A program made the translations under genes and the position numbers. This document shows positions 25,801-36,939 of a stretch of 64,000 nt of DNA, in pieces. Every line of letters starts with the position of its first letter. The first letter of the stretch is position 1. Under the pieces are notes generated by a model. The model worked only from the letters and a program-made list of their open reading frames with translations. It was not told the origin of the DNA and did no database searches. Source of the DNA: Callaeas wilsoni (lineage: Eukaryota; Chordata; Aves; Passeriformes; Callaeidae); NCBI GenBank assembly GCA_013398955.1, contig VWPU01017393.1:27655-91654 (forward strand), given 5' to 3'.

Positions 25801-28633
25801 GCAGTTTAAGTCTCAATGTTTAGGTTGCACTGCAAAATCTGGCTGCCTGCTGGGGTTGTAAAGAGGTCCCATGCAGAGAGGGGAATTCTGGGAACATCTG
25901 CCCACATAAACTTTATGCAGCCACAGAGTCAAGGGAAGGAACAGCAATTTGTGGAAGGTGAGAGAAAATAATTTTCCCTCACATATCAGCAGACTTTCTA
26001 CAAATACACTAAACTTTAAAAAGTGTACCTGCTCTTGAAATTCTTGGTGATTTAGCTGGCAGAACAGTTTAATCAGAAAGATAGGACTCCATCCTAATGG
26101 GGACACTAGTTTTTTCATTTTCAGAACAACTTTTATTTATGTGTGCTTTCAGGTATTCTTTTTTGACTATCCTCTATATCACAATGTAATTGGAAAAATA
26201 CAGCGTCACATCAGAGGATTTCCATTTTCATGGTAAATTTACATGAGATTGCCTTTATCTGGAAGACTCTTGATCACCAGTCAAAGTAACAGCTGGTGCA
26301 CTCTGCTTCAGCTGTATTTGGACATTGGGGAATGTCATGTTATCAAAATGTTTTAAGTGCACCTATCAAAGCTGACATAAACTGGAACCTGCGACATCAG
26401 CCAAGCAGACTGCGGGTTTATTGCATGGTTTCACATCACTCTGCAGCAAGTAAATTGTGCACAGGAAGTGAAACACAGAAATTATTCTAATGCTAAACTG
26501 ACTTAACTTTCAACTTACCTAGACTATATAATTCATTTTAGGTCCCAGAACTTCTTGGGCTGTTTTTGGAATTTTAAATGTTTACTGTTCAACAGCCTGT
26601 GAATATCTTTCCAAGATCAGCCTTTAAAAGATTATGAGGCTCTAAACCACTTGTTTTACCAGTATTTTATTCACACTCATGAACTTAAGTAAATAAAACA
26701 CACTTTAGGAGTACAAGTATTCTGCATGCGTTAAAAGGCTCTTTTTATTGAATGTACCAAAGAACACTTTTGTCAGTGGATAGCATTGAAACCTTTGCAA
26801 AAACCTTTATATGGTGTTAGATCAAGAACCATTAATGGCAGAGGGTTGCAGGCATTAAGAGAAGGTTTCTTTGGTATTTAAACCAAGATTTTTCCTCATA
26901 AGCTCTTAATTATACACAGAGATTATGCTAGATGCATGCAGTATATTAGCAGCTTCAGTAATTTCCAGTTGCTTTAGCCAAAGATGAGTTCAAAGATGAG
27001 GTTTTTTTCATAATGCCCATACTGACACAATTATTTGATGACACATTATTATGTCCTAAAAGAATAAACAACGCACATCACCAAATGGCCTACAATGTAT
27101 AAGATGTGCACACGCCAAGGGTTCTTTTCACAGTAGATTTTCAAAAGGCTTTACAATTCCCATTTTGGCATACAATTAGGCCATAAATTGACTGGAGGCA
27201 GCTCCCAGTCTGAGCTAGAATTCTGGAGCCTGAATTGCTAGTTGCCAGTCAGGAAGGCAAAAAGAATTTTAAGTGCAAACAGCTCATGTGTGCAGGAATA
27301 GACTGTAAGAACTAGGTAGAAAGCAATGAATTTATAGGAATTGAATGTTGCAATTAGGATGTTGGTGTGCACCTGCCAAGTTCTTCCCAAAGAGAACAAG
27401 ACATAGGTGACCACTCCAGTAAATATATTCGCTAGTCTATGTCTTTTAATGAATGTCCATGGTTTGCCCCTAGTACATCCCTCTTTAATCTCTGTTCTTA
27501 GATATAGGAATGCGTATTTGCAAAGGGGCTTGAAACATTTAGGACTAAAAAGGTTCTCACTCCAAACTCATACATAGCTTGGTGAAAGTGAAAGAATTGC
27601 CATCTCAAGAATAAACAGAGAAGGCTGAATTTACTGATGAGTGTCTTGTGACCTTTTCAAGTACTTAGAATAGTACTCATTTAGAACTTGTAAACAGACA
27701 ACCCAGATGATGTTTGCTGTGAGTAACTCTACTTCATCCTCCGCTACAGTACTCAGCAGGTGTCAAGAGCAAATTTTAGTGAAACTCACATGGATATAGC
27801 AGAAGTTTGGAATCTCATCCTAGCTGACACCCTTGGTAAGCCAAATAAAACAACTTACTGTAAAACCTTAGTGTCTATGGGAAAGCTCAGCTCCTAGATA
27901 AGTTTTGTGAAATGTACCCTTATAGTTACTACTGCTTTTCAAGAGAGAACTAATCTTTCTTCTTTTTTTTTAAAGTAATTTTTTAAATCTGTGCTCTCTA
28001 TTCAGATGTCTTTAATAAGCATATGATGGTATTATTAAAAAGCAACGCATTTTCGTGCTCGTACATGAAGAACCAAAGGTCTTTAGCAATGTTTCTCTCA
28101 TTTTTCAGTTTACTCCAGGATTATCTGCAAAGCTTCAGGGCAACAACTCAAAGTCTTTGAGCTGATGGTGGACTGGGCATCACTCTGCACACGGGAGATG
28201 GTGACCAACAGCCTTTGTACCACTTGTTTTGTTCTGTTTTCTTTCTCTCTTCTTCCACATTCCCTTAGCTTATCAGACAATTTTCATATTAACTCATGAG
28301 TTTTCTTGCTTTCACTCCTCCTCTTCTCTTCCACCATCCTACTGGGTATGGAGAAGGTGGGAGGAGTGAGGAAAAGCCTGTGTGATACTTAGCTGCCTAC
28401 CAGGTTTAATCTAAAACATCAAGATAAAGCACTAAGAATCTTTAAAACAGAAAATCTATGATGGTAAATAAATAGAATTTTTCAGAGATGTGGGTGGGGT
28501 TTTTTGTTTTACTGAGTCCACTATATATGAACATTAGCTATTCAGATCTAGTGTTAAAAATCAGCTGCCTTTTCTCTTGAAAATAACTCAGGAGGAAAAG
28601 ACCAAGCACACTTAAATATCTTCACCAACAGGG
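19854..28633. other. 8.8 kb of unique AT-rich DNA, no gene recognised
   Basis: No transposon family or exon is recognised. The longest open frames (101 codons at 25813-26118 on -, 100 at 25112-25414 on -, 86 at 21850-22110 on +) have no domain that I know. At 21436-21682 both strands are open for 77 codons, which is common by chance. A purine-rich GGAAGG-type block lies at about 24638-24670, and an A/T inverted repeat (AAATATAT / ATATATTT) near 24861-24885. Several homeodomain-like ATTA sites occur around 26.8-27.2 kb, but without alignments I cannot call them conserved. Confidence 0.45.
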
Positions 28634-28815
28634 TGATCTGTCATTCAGAAGGACTCCCCAGAAAAGTGGACAGGGCACCAAGCCTGGCAGGGTTCAAGTT
28701 GCAACCGGACAACATTTGTAATCTTAGGTTTAATTTTAGTTAGTTCTGCAAGGAGAAGAGAGCTGGACTTGATGATCCTTATGAGTCCCTTCCAACTTGT
28801 GATATCCTATGATTC
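28634..28815 (+). mobile_element. CR1 LINE, 3' tail fragment
   Basis: The stretch matches the end of CR1: a region like CTCCCCAGAAAAGTGG, then a GGACTTGATGATCCTTATGAG-like block, CCCTTCCAACTTGTGAT, and the terminal TCCTATGATTCCATGA. CR1 copies are usually cut off at the 5' end by incomplete reverse transcription, and this one keeps only about 180 bp of the last coding and 3' untranslated sequence. It is diverged and non-coding. Confidence 0.85.
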
Positions 28816-29384
28816 CATGAACAAGAAAATGTTTGTATATAAGCATCAAAGCAGATTTTGTTGAGGGGACTACCAACAGCACATCTCATGGTTCTTCACA
28901 CCGTGAGCTACGCTGTTTGTCAGTCCTCTTCAAGCATATCTAAAGAACCATGAGAAGAAGCCTGTAAACTCTTTGATAGGCAGCATTTTATATTAATCTG
29001 CACTCTCATTGAAGTGTGGCAGACTTTCCTGTTTCAGCCAACACTTTCTTCCATTTAGACCACTCAACGTATAATGCACTGCACACCAAATAGCTGAGCA
29101 GCTCTGCAATATGTATGCCAGGATTCACCATTCCCTTGCTGGTATAGAACTGAATTACGTGGTTTTTATGTGGTGTTCATGACAAAACTGTCCCCACTTT
29201 GTCTCTTTGTCTCATCCAATCACCAAAAACTCCATCTGATTTACGTCATCACCTGGAGCTGCTGAAATAGGCTAAATTCAAAGATAAAAAGACAGCTAGT
29301 CCATCATTTCACTTCACTTTGCTGTTATTTTCTTACATTGGGTTGCTGACCTCTAGAAGAAAAACATGCTCTGCAGGTAGTCTT
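28816..29384. other. Unique DNA between the CR1 tail and the candidate exon
   Basis: Nothing recognisable is seen. If the open block at 29385-29592 on the - strand were a terminal exon, this would be its downstream side. No canonical AATAAA signal on that strand stands out close to the stop. Confidence 0.4.
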
Positions 29385-29592
29385 TTAGCTCAAAGGAAGG
29401 TCTTCCTGAAGCCACTGAGTTACTACCTCTGTTTCTGACAGGCACTCATCTTCTTCACCAAAGCTAACCTGACAGATGGCCTGAAAGCCAAGCCCAGGGG
29501 CTGATCCAGGCAAGACCACACATCTGAAATCTTTTGCCAGGTGACTTCTCCTCTCGCACTTGAGGGTAAATTTGTTCAATATCCTTTAGCAG
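29385..29592 (-). other. Unidentified candidate terminal exon (or exon relic)
   Basis: Read on the - strand, a pyrimidine-rich acceptor (TTTTTCTCTTTAATCAG) ends at 29593, followed by open sequence. From the acceptor one frame begins LLKDIEQIYPQV and runs about 42 codons to a stop. A second frame, shifted by one base, is open for the next 64 codons and ends WLQEDLPLS then TAA at 29385. The second frame has an acidic, mixed composition (GEEDECLSETEVV) that looks more protein-like than most frames here. An alternative AG a few bases further in (CTGCTAAAG) would put that second frame in use. I do not recognise the protein. It could be a last exon of a - strand gene, a decayed exon, or chance. Confidence 0.22.
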
Positions 29593-30594
29593 CTGATTAA
29601 AGAGAAAAACAAAAATATAAAAACCCTAAAGAAATTTTACAAAAGCCTGACTTCTTAAATTGAGCTTTGAAATGTGAATAAATCTTCACCTCAGAAATCA
29701 TCATAGAAGTACAAAAAGCAGAATTCATGAGGGGACTTCATGGCACAGAATATCAGATGTAACATGAAATCTCAAGTGTGAAACAAAAGCAGTTATTACT
29801 CTGGCTTCTCACAGTTAAAACTGTGAGTGCATGCATTCTAAACTCTAAGCTGCATTACATTGTAATCCTACTCATATACCCCCGACACCACGGAGCTGTG
29901 CTGTTAATGATGTTGCTCTTTCTTAAGTCAGACCTAAACCTTTCAGTTTTGGAAAAATAAAGTAATAATTAAAATCTATGCTCTCCATGTGTTTGCACTA
30001 AATACAGGCAGTGGTACCTAGAAGGCAAAAAAAGATTCCTTCTTCTGCTCAATGTACCTTAATAGCCCAATTAGGATCAACCTCCCCTAACATTTTATGC
30101 CAGTTTGAGAACTCACTTTTTTTCTTTCCACTAGTCAAGCCAACAATAAATTAGTTGTGAAGATAAAAAATTCACTGGAACAAGAAACCAGAGTTGCAGT
30201 TAGAACCTCAGAGCAGTGAAACAGTGAGCAGCCAACAATTAGCTGATACTATCCTGTCCATTTGAGGTATTTATGTTACCTAAAAGGAGAAAGGGACATA
30301 CTGTGAGTGCAAATTGATTGTTCAATGACACAAAAGCAAAAGTTTTGACATAAGTGTTTGGAGAATTCTTCTATTTCATTTACTACCCCATTTTGCCATC
30401 ACTATATACCCCTTAAATTGCAAAATAACTGATTTTCTTACCCTAAACCCCAACATGTTAAAATAAGAAGAACGCTATGATTGCAAAAAATGTAAAGTAA
30501 CCAAATTCAAGTGGGTGATTTGACTGCATGCATTGCTACACCAACTTGCTGCAGAAGCATTTTTTACAATTGTTCAGAGGTCAGAAAGCTTGGT
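29593..30594. other. Unique DNA, no gene recognised
   Basis: Only short open frames are seen (60 codons at 29778-29960). No repeat is recognised before the CR1 fragment begins. Confidence 0.45.
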
Positions 30595-31600
30595 GTATTG
30601 GCTTTGTGGGGGATCCCAGAGGGTCATGATCAGCAGCACAGGGTCTAGTTGGAGGCTTCTCATTAGTGGTGTCCCCCAGGGTTCAGTATTGGTCCAGTGT
30701 TATTTAACTTGTTCATTGGTAACTTGGATGAAGGGGCAGATGCCTCCTCAGCAATTTCATTGATGACACAGAGCTGGGAGGAGTGGCCGATACCCCACGG
30801 GGCTGTGCAGCCCTTCAGAAGGGCCTCGACAGGGTGGGGACATGGGCAGAGAAGAACTGTGAAATTCAACAAAGGCAAAGGCAGGGTTCTGCACCTGGGG
30901 AGGAATAGTCCTGGGCAGCACAACAGGCTGGGGGCTGATCTGCTGGGAAGGAGCTCTGTGGGGAAAGACCTTGGGAGCCCTGGTGGACAGCAACCTCTCC
31001 ATGACCAGCAGTGTGTCCTGGTGGCCAACAAAGCCAACAGTATCCTGGGGTGCATTAGGAAGAACGTTGCCAGCAGGTTGAAGGAGATGATCCTGCCCCT
31101 GTACTCAGCCCTGGTGAGGTTGTATCTGAAGTGCTGGGTCCAGTTCTGGGCTCCTCAGAACAAGCAAGACATGGAGCTCCTGGAGCAGGTCCAAAGTAGG
31201 GGAAAAAGGACAAACAGGGCATGGGAGCACCTCCCTTACAATGAATGGCTGAGGGAGCTGGTCCTGTTCAGCCTCAAGAAGTATTAAAAATACCTTAAAA
31301 ATTACATAAAGCAGGGCATGTCAAGAGCCAAGTTCTTTTTTGTAGTGTTGAGCAATAGGACAAGAGGCAATGGGCAGAAACTGATGCACAGGAAGTCCCA
31401 CCTGAACATGAGGAAGAACTTTTTTACTGTGCAGATGACAGTGCACTGGAACAGATTGACAGAGAGTTATGGAATATTCCTCATTGGGAATACTCAAGGA
31501 CCATCTGGATGCAATCCTGTGCAATGTGCTGTAGGATGATCCTGCTTGAGCAGGAAGACGACTCACTGTGGCCCCTTCCAGCCTGACCCATTCTGTGAAC
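30595..31600 (+). mobile_element. CR1 LINE fragment: end of reverse transcriptase plus 3' UTR
   Basis: This is about 1 kb of the 3' part of a CR1 element in sense orientation. The reverse transcriptase motif GVPQGSVL can be read from about 30668, and a changed active-site box FIDDTELG follows at about 30752-30775 (the family has FADD there). The tail of the protein is legible in the frame 30697-31287, with blocks such as PLYSALVR and ELVLFSLKKY. The reading frame is broken several times, so no active enzyme can be made. The element ends with CCTTCCAGCCTGACCCATTCTGTGA, like the CR1 terminus. The left end is uncertain by about 50 bp because the first part is diverged. Confidence 0.9.
30668..31287 (+). 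pseudogene. Decayed CR1 reverse transcriptase C-terminal part
   Basis: This is the coding remnant within the CR1 copy. Conserved blocks fall in more than one frame: GVPQGSVL, FIDDTELG and the frame open at 30697-31287. Frameshifts and a missing N-terminal two thirds make it a dead copy. CR1 ORF2 normally carries an endonuclease and a reverse transcriptase; only the last part of the latter is present. Confidence 0.85.
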
Positions 31601-33424
31601 TCCAGACCAAAAGATTTTGCAATTCATACAGCTATAAAAGCAGACTCAAATTCCATTTTCTTCTGTTGCATACAGCCTGTTCCGTTCCCTAGGTACTATA
31701 TTTACAAGGCAGATAATGTTTACACAATCCAGACTTTTTAGAAGGAAATTAACACTGTAAGAGCATGATTGTGATATGAGACTCATAATCTTATATCCGT
31801 GATGTGTGTCTAGTGTGCTTAAACAACCATGAGAATTGTGCTGTATGGCTATTTAGAAGGGCATTGGAAAAACAGTTTGGATTGTTAGAAAACTCAGACG
31901 AAACCGAATGGATCTGTAATCCACACTGGAACTGTAAAGTGACAATAACTTAAAAGGAAAAAGAATATATAGTTGGCTCTAGTTTTTCTTCCTACTTCTT
32001 TTTTGAATAATTGCATGGCAGGGTTTCCATACCCTAATCCATTTGCAGAAATATTGAATATGCATTACACATCAAAATAAATAATTCCCCCCTATCCTTG
32101 TACTCCAAAATATGCAGTTAATTAAACTAATTTTTCAGGTTTTGTAATTTGGAAACTCTTCCTGTCGTCCTCTCCAATCACTACTTATTTAAATTTCATC
32201 CTTGGCCAGTTTCATGATAATGTTTATCTGCTCCAGAGGACTGGAAATGAGAGTAATACACTGCCATACCATTTAATTTCTTTCTTAAAGCTGGAAAAAG
32301 CAAAGCATCAACTGGCCAGTTAGATAACACAATGTCCCATGTAGGTTATTTGCTTATGATAGCTGGGGGGTAATTTAATTCCTGAGCTGCTTGTTTAATG
32401 GTTCTGAGTAGGCTTCCCTACAGTTAAGAATGAACTGTACATAAAGTTTCTATAAAAACTGAATGAAAATTTTCTGACATCAGAGCAGGTTATATATTAC
32501 TGCAACACACATTTAACATGGAATAGTAATTCTCTGCTATTTTTGTACACCTTTTTTTATAGCATTTATCTTGTAGAATAAAGAGACAAAAAAGGGAGTA
32601 TCTAAACCGTATCTTAGAAACATACCTTTTTTTTTCCCGGATGTCTCACTTGAGCTTTATTTCTGATTTCTATTTTAACTGCTTCGGAAGAGTCTAGCAA
32701 AGAATTAATACAGGTTATCTAGGTCAAATAATATTTTTTTTTACATTTACTTCATGCTCAGTGTGCTTTATAAGCATTCAGTTAATTCCAAAACCACTTT
32801 TGTCAGATGCATAATGTGTGCTTCTGGTTTCGCCACCCTAGGAAATTGAAGGCTCACATGCAAAAGAGTATTTTTAATGCTCTTTCTGCTAATAAGAAAG
32901 TTCCGGACTCCCAGAACTGTGAAAATCCAAAGGGGCTTTTGTCTGTAGACAAGTAAAGATGTTTACATGTATTCTGTCTCTGCCTTAGGGAGCACACTAC
33001 TCAATTAGAACACTATATAAGGTAAAACAAGTCAATGCCCCAGCATTTTATCATACTGCTTCTTCTGGTATAATGTTCCCTACTGTGTACCAGCTATATC
33101 TTGAATCAGATGGAAACCATTATGACATCATTCCTGCCTCTTGACTGAATCTAAGTTTGAACCAACTTTGCTACCAACAGCAGAGGCATGTGTCAAACAT
33201 TTCCAGTTGCCTTACCTTGTGTTTTCACTTATATTGCCTGCCTAGCAAGCAAAGAAAGAAGACTAAGCTCAAGAGAAAGGGATAGCAACAAAGGTACCAT
33301 AGCGTATATTGGGGGTTAGGTTTTCTTTTTTTCTTTAGGGAATTTTCTTCCCAAATATTGTCATAGAGAGGGTGAACAGACGGCCATTTAAAAGACAAAA
33401 GATGTAGCCAGGGCTTTTGGCATA
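31601..33424. other. 1.8 kb of unique AT-rich DNA, no gene recognised
   Basis: No known repeat, exon or RNA gene is visible. A 67-codon frame at 33225-33428 on the - strand is not recognised. Confidence 0.45.
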
Positions 33425-33849
33425 CCATTGAAATGGTCCTGGCAGGGGAGGAGAAGTGGTGCGGTGTTTGGCAGTGTCTTAGCTGGGAGTGGGTCAGTCT
33501 TTGCCTGGTTGGGAGGACGGACAGCTTTGGAGTTTTAGTGCAGGACTTCTCTGCCCAAGGGCACTCGCTGCTACAGCTGAGCCTTCCTTGCCATTTCTAC
33601 TTGCTGTTGGTGGGCCACTGCTCTCAGGAGTGACCATTGGACTGGGACATTTTGACATCCGTCCTTGCTGGGGGAGAGACCCTCACAGGAAACCTGGGCC
33701 CCCGTCTCCTTCCTCTCTCTGGAGGAAGCATCTCCCAGCTGCTTACTGGTGCCTTGGCTGCTGCTACCGTCACCAGAACACCTCACGGGACACAGGAGAA
33801 CCAGGGGAACCCTGAAACACTCCTCGTCCCCAGCTCCTCTCTCTCCCTG

Positions 33850-34040
33850 GGGCCGCGATTGCTCCCTGGGGCGGCTCAGCGCTCGGTCCCGCGCCCTCTG
33901 GAGCCGCCCGAGCCAACAGCGCCGCCTGCCGCTGCGGGGCAGCCGCCCCGGGCCGCCGCTTCACGCCGCGCCGACCGCGCCCTCCGCCGGCTCTGGTCGA
34001 AACTGCACCGAAGGGGAGAACGCGCGAGGGGTGGGACAGC
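33850..34040 (+). promoter_or_regulatory. CpG-dense block inside the LTR
   Basis: About 190 bp with many CpG pairs (for example GCCGCGATT, CGCCGCCTGCCGC, CACGCCGCGCCGACCGCG) in otherwise AT-rich surroundings. It could act as a small CpG island or GC-box promoter for the LTR. Function is inference. Confidence 0.5.
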
Positions 34041-34080
34041 GCTGTTGTTGGGCTTTTCCTTTTTGTTTGTGTTGTTCTAG

Positions 34081-34186
34081 TTGTTGCTGTTGTTGTTGTT
34101 GTTTGTCTGCGCTGTTTTATATTTATATTTATATGTATATATCCATGTATATATATATATTTATGTTTATATATATATATATTAGT
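34081..34186 (+). repeat. TTG run followed by TA-rich microsatellite
   Basis: (TTG)n occupies 34081-34104, and mixed TATATTTA / TATATATA sequence occupies about 34116-34186. These simple repeats lie within the LTR and are likely length-variable. Confidence 0.85.
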
Positions 34187-34337
34187 AAAGAACTGTTATT
34201 CCTTTTCCCGTATCTTTGCCTGAAAGCTCCATCATTTCAAAGTTATAATAATTTGGAGGGAGGGGGTCATCTTTTCTATTCCAGGAAGGTTCTCGCCTTC
34301 CTCGGCAGACACCTGTCTTTTAAACCAGGACAGCATA

Positions 34338-35117
34338 TATCACACGTGCAGCAAAAACCTCAACTGTTTCTAATAGGGCGGGAACCTGTAAAGACAGTGA
34401 AATATGAAGAATTTGACAGACCTAATAGCAGCAGCTACTGATCGATATGAATTCTGCCATAGAATTGGAAAATCTGAATTTCCTGATCTCTGATAGCAGA
34501 AGTATGGTTGGTTTGGGGGTTATTTTGCCTTGTATGCAGTAGATTTAGGTCATTGCTGTCCCTTTGCCTGTAAGAACCTTCATTTGACTTTTTGCATCCT
34601 TCTCAGTCTCCTCTTTTACTCTTGAAAAGCTAGACTGGGATGTTGAAGGGCCAAAAGCAACAAATCTGCAGTTCAGGTATTTGATCTACTTCCTCTTCTG
34701 GCATTCACCTGAGGATTTCAGTCTTAGCCTTGTTTCCAGCCAGCAGTTATATGGTAATAAGCAACAGCAAGCACCATTTTAATAAAAAGCATTTTGCCTT
34801 ATTGTCACAGAGAGCACTTTTCCTTAGACTTAAATTAAATCTCTATTGCAATGATGTTTTTCCTTTTACAATTCATGTGGACACCCCTGTAACCAGCCTT
34901 CTGAAATTAATTTGCTACTATCCTAGTATACACTAGCATATTTCTATTTGTATTTTGTATATGTCTTCCACTGTTCCAAGTCATCTGACAAAGTCTCATC
35001 TCTCCACTTGAATACAAGTGGGCATGCAGGACTTACTATTGACATCATGTAGTAGGGAACTCACAAATAGTCCTTACAGTGTTGTGATTCTGATGAAGTA
35101 ACTTGGTCATTATCAGC
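34338..35117. other. Unique DNA between two LTRs
   Basis: Nothing recognisable is seen. A 68-codon frame at 34730-34936 is not known. This short stretch is not retroviral internal sequence as far as I can tell, so the two LTRs belong to separate insertions. Confidence 0.45.
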
Positions 35118-35380
35118 TGACTGAGGGTGGATGGGATGGAGCTGATCTCCTTCCCAGGATTTGTATGCTGCTGTGTTTTGGATTGTGACTAAACCAGTAT
35201 TGATAACACACCAGTACATTCTCTGCTGCTGAGTGGTGTTTGCACAGCATTGAGCTTTTCTCTTTTTTCCATCCTCTCTCCTCCAGTGAATAGGCAAGAG
35301 GATGGGAGGGGAAACAGCCAGCAGACTTGACCCAAATTGAGCTAAAGGACATTCTGTACCATATGACATCATGGTCAGCA

Positions 35381-35386
35381 ATAAAA
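35381..35386 (+). promoter_or_regulatory. TATA-like box of the sense LTR
   Basis: ATAAAA replaces the TATATAAA seen in the 52 kb copy, at the same place just before GCTGGGGG. A weakened promoter is likely. Confidence 0.5.
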
Positions 35387-35562
35387 GCTGGGGGAAAGGA
35401 AGAGGAACTGTGCACGCTCATGGCTGTGGCATTCACTTTCCTAAGCAACCACTACAGCACTCTGAGGCCCTGCTTTTCAGTAATAGGCTACACACCTCCC
35501 TGCCAATGGGAAGAAAAAAATTTGAATTTTGCTTTGCTTGCATGCTCAGCTTTCCTTAATCC

Positions 35563-35568
35563 ATTAAA
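35563..35568 (+). terminator. Poly-A signal of the sense LTR
   Basis: ATTAAA, a common variant signal, is at the position where the family carries its poly-A signal. Confidence 0.5.
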
Positions 35569-36910
35569 CTGACTTTCTCACAAAATACAATCCTTCTTGC
35601 TTTTGCTTCTTCTGTTCTCTCTTCTCTTCCACCAAGATGGGGCAAGTGTCTGTGTTGTTCTTAGCTACTGGATGGGGACAACCCGTTACAAGAGTAGGAA
35701 TCTTCCAGATGGCTGTAACAAGTGTCATATTACCTGTCAAATTGTGTTGTATATTACTGTTTTGCCAGTAAGACTTTAAATATTTTATAGTATGTTAGCT
35801 TTTGACAAACAGCCTTTCATGGTATTTCTTTCAAACTGACTCGTCTCACAACCACACCTCACAGAGTTCAGAGATAGCAGTCAAGAGAAAGAAGATATTG
35901 CTTACTTTACTTCCAACATCACACAGCAGTTTTCAGTGTAAACATGTGACCTTGCCACCCAGCAACACTAAGTAGCTATCAAATGGTAGTGGTTAAGTCA
36001 GTCGTTTCCTTATGAAAATCCTAAGCTTCTTAGCTTCATACTTTGATTCACAAAATTCCTGAAAGTATTGTTAGAAAGTGGCAGGGTATTGACCAAGTAA
36101 AACCTTAATATTTGGCCCCTCCTAGGGTAAGAATTTGACTGGCTGTCATGGAAAAAAATTAGAAAAATATTGAGTTAATCATCTATTATGAAATTAATAT
36201 GTCAGCTAATGAAGTCAGCTTTATGATTATAAGATAGTTCTAGATCCTCCTGAAGGTTTTGATACCATGAAACAGAGACAGGTATGAGATATTTCTTTTT
36301 TTATGCAGATGTGCATACATTATGTTTCCCTGGTATACTAAGTTTTTCCAGCAAGTTCATCCTAACCTAAAAATTATGAATTGTACGCAGTTTCATACCT
36401 CTGTGTTTTAAATATCAATCCCATTTTACTAAAGAGTCATCTAAATAATAGCACAGGATTTGTTTCTACTCAGAGTAAATAGAATAGGGACTTAAAAAGA
36501 GTAAATTTGAATTAGCAGTTAACAACAATACAATTTTTTTTTCTTCTTAGCTTATCACAAGCTCAAAAGCTTTCTGTTTTCTTCACTTTATAGAGAAAAC
36601 TTATGCATCTTTAATGTAAGTAAACTATCATCTAATTAAATAATTTAGATTGAATATGCTAATGTAAAGGATCATAAAAAAAGAATAATTACAAAGGGAC
36701 TTCAAGAGGGTAATTGCAAATGAAGAATGTTGGATCCAAATAAAATTCTAATGTTCTTTAATTACTGAAAACCCATCTAAACAAAGAATTGAAAATATCT
36801 TACTTAAGCATTGTGCACAATGAATGTCTCTTCAGACCCTTGAAAAATATTAATATGATCATGTATTTGTTAGATATCACCTAACAACTTTCAAAGCCTG
36901 CGAGCTCTAG

Positions 36911-36939
36911 GGGGAAAAAAAAAAAAAGGAAAAAAAGGG
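36911..36939. repeat. A-rich/G-run simple sequence
   Basis: GGGG, then 13 A, then GG, six A and GGG. Nothing beyond simple purine sequence. Confidence 0.8.

Larger units (their letters stand above)
33425..34332 (+). mobile_element. Solo LTR (ERVL-like), third family, about 908 bp
   Basis: The right end, GTAAAGAACTGTTATTCC... to TTTAAACCAGGACA, is a bird ERVL-type LTR end that I recognise. After the final CA comes GCATA (34333-34337), and the same GCATA occurs at 33420-33424, so a 5-bp target duplication would place the left end at 33425. The left end then reads CCATTGAAATGG instead of starting TG, so that boundary is less sure. The middle holds a very CpG-rich block (about 33850-34040), a TTG run and a TA-rich run. 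The 258-codon and 147-codon open frames within it are low-complexity or GC-driven and show no retroviral protein. Confidence 0.8.
35118..35690 (+). mobile_element. Solo LTR (ERVL-like), sense copy, about 573 bp
   Basis: This is the same family as 52320-52903 but in sense orientation. It begins near TGACTGAGGGTGG, has a CATATGACATCATGG block, an ATAAAA box at 35381-35386 followed by GCTGGGGG, the ATTAAA poly-A signal at 35563-35568, and ends CTACTGGATGGGGACAA then CCGTTACA. The order of blocks is full length. The ends are diverged and I find no clear target duplication. Open frames of 106 and 111 codons in it are LTR shadow. Confidence 0.88.

Noticed and set aside
26750..27200. Possible conserved non-coding enhancer with ATTA sites
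   Set aside because: ATTA words are common in AT-rich DNA, and conservation cannot be judged from one sequence.
33637..34441. Open frames of 147 and 258 codons
   Set aside because: They lie within the solo LTR; the GC-rich block and TTG/TA runs lack stops by composition. No retroviral protein motif is present.
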